The position numbers and the translations under genes are program-made. The notes under the pieces were generated by a model that did no database searches, was not told the origin of the DNA, and worked only from the letters and a program-made list of their open reading frames with translations. Below are positions 63,145 to 64,000 of a stretch of DNA of 64,000 bases, piece by piece; position 1 is the first letter of the stretch; every line of letters begins with the position of its first letter. The stretch covers positions 1 through 64,000 of the forward strand of contig CAWHKW010000025.1 in the NCBI GenBank assembly GCA_963829995.1, given 5' to 3'. This stretch comes from JACCZX01 sp963829995. Its GTDB lineage: Bacteria > Pseudomonadota > Gammaproteobacteria > Burkholderiales > Burkholderiaceae_F.

Positions 63145-64000
63145 TGCTGTTCTTCCTGAACCTCGTTTTCCGCAATGTGTTCCGCGCCAAGCTGCGCACG
63201 ACGTTGACAATCGTCGGCCTGGTGATCGCGACGCTCGCCTTTGGCTTGCTGCAGACCGTTGTGCGGGCCTGGTACGCCGGCGCGGAGGCGGCGTCGGCGA
63301 CGCGGCTGATTACGCGCAACGCGATCTCGTTGACGTTTGCAATGCCGATTTACTACCGCGAAAAAATCCGCTCGGTCCCGGGCGTAACGGCGGTGGCGGT
63401 GTCCAACTGGTTCGGGGGCACTTACAAGGATCCCAAAAACTTCTTCGCTCAGTTCGCAGTCGATGCGCCGACGTACTTCTCGATGTATCCGGAGTTCATT
63501 TTCGAGCCGGATGATTTCCAGGCGTTTATGCGCGATCGCCGCGGCGCCGCCGTCGGGCGGCAACTCGCCGATTTATACGGATTCAAGCTCGGCGACACGA
63601 TTCCGCTGAAGAGCGGGATCTATCCCGGCAACTGGGAATTCAACGTGCGAGCGATCTACGACGCGAAGGATGAAACGACGATCACGCGCCAGATGTACTT
63701 TCACTACGACTACTTGAACGAGCAGTTGAAGAAGTCGGCGCGAGGTCGCGCCGATTTCGCCGGTGTGTTTGTGGTGGGTATCGACCAGGGGCCGTCGGCA
63801 CCCGATATCTCGCGCGCGATCGACGCACAGTTCAAGAATTCGCTGGCCGAAACGCTGACCGAAACCGAGAAGGCGTTCACGCTGAGCTTCGTGGCGATGG
63901 TCGAAACGATCATCACGGCAATCGAAGGCGTCAGCTACGTTGTCATCCTGATCATCATGGCGGTGGCGGCCAACACAATGGCGATGACGGCGCGTGAACG
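63144..64000 (+). CDS. FtsX/MacB-type ABC permease (partial, runs off the window)
   Basis: ATG 63144 overlaps the ATPase stop (TGATG). The visible 285 residues contain an N-terminal membrane helix (LRTTLTIVGLVIATLAFGLL), a periplasmic MacB-like domain of about 220 residues (YREKIRSVPGVTAVAVSNWF; GRQLADLYGFKLGDTIPL) and the beginning of the second helix (VSYVVILIIMAVAANTMAM). The frame is open to the last base. It forms the transmembrane part of the export system. Confidence 0.85.
   Translation, partial: MLFFLNLVFRNVFRAKLRTTLTIVGLVIATLAFGLLQTVVRAWYAGAEAASATRLITRNAISLTFAMPIYYREKIRSVPGVTAVAVSNWFGGTYKDPKNFFAQFAVDAPTYFSMYPEFIFEPDDFQAFMRDRRGAAVGRQLADLYGFKLGDTIPLKSGIYPGNWEFNVRAIYDAKDETTITRQMYFHYDYLNEQLKKSARGRADFAGVFVVGIDQGPSAPDISRAIDAQFKNSLAETLTETEKAFTLSFVAMVETIITAIEGVSYVVILIIMAVAANTMAMTARE

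Overview
The window looks like chromosomal DNA from a GC-rich betaproteobacterium, probably Burkholderiales-like. The evidence is the gene order around the replication origin (gyrB, dnaN and dnaA on the minus strand, diverging from rpmH, rnpA, yidD, yidC and mnmE on the plus strand), the style of the YidC, DnaA and RpmH proteins, a PEP-CTERM protein, a 3-hydroxybutyrate oligomer hydrolase and a SoxCD-type sulfite dehydrogenase pair. No rRNA, tRNA, CRISPR array or complete prophage was seen.

Layout: 0.15-3.1 kb is a LytS/LytTR two-component locus broken by many frameshifts. 3.2-5.8 kb holds a cupin gene, a 361-bp direct duplication, an insertion-sequence remnant and a vanadium-haloperoxidase-family protein. 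6.2-8.0 kb is a SoxC/SoxD-like pair. 8.3-22.8 kb is a dense accessory island. Its minus-strand operon encodes TIR-CHASE2, FecR, a SLOG-like protein and an SGNH hydrolase. The divergent plus-strand operon encodes a caspase-like protease, an amidase with a basic tail, and a 1884-residue lipase/LCAT/CHAT/TPR protein. A nine-helix membrane protein and a lone phage baseplate-spike (gpV) protein follow. 22.9-31.9 kb is mostly a five-gene operon of large c-type cytochromes. 32.1-35.8 kb is a compact TIR / tail-tube / broken tail-tube / TIR cluster. 35.8-47.5 kb is mixed metabolism: a methyltransferase, a cytochrome-peroxidase-like operon, an orphan ParA, YceH, cobalt-type nitrile hydratase, a PEP-CTERM protein, a peptide-type binding protein and a MAPEG protein. 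47.6-57.8 kb is the origin region. 57.8-64 kb holds a LysR regulator, a heavily frameshifted 3HB-oligomer hydrolase and a MacAB-like export system that runs off the end.

The most interesting part is the coexistence, within 27 kb, of three TIR proteins, a caspase-like protease and a CHAT protease fused to two lipase-like domains, together with isolated parts of a contractile injection apparatus (two tail-tube proteins and a spike protein) but no sheath, baseplate wedge or ATPase. This could be an undescribed membrane-linked conflict or cell-death system that uses tail-tube-like proteins. That is inference from gene content and operon structure, not proof.

Caution on sequence quality: dnaA, yidC and mnmE, all normally intact and the first two normally essential, each carry a single-base frameshift, two of them at short homopolymers. 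Base-level errors in the assembly are therefore likely, and the 'pseudogene' calls at 0.15-3.1 kb and 58.8-61.0 kb should be read with that in mind.
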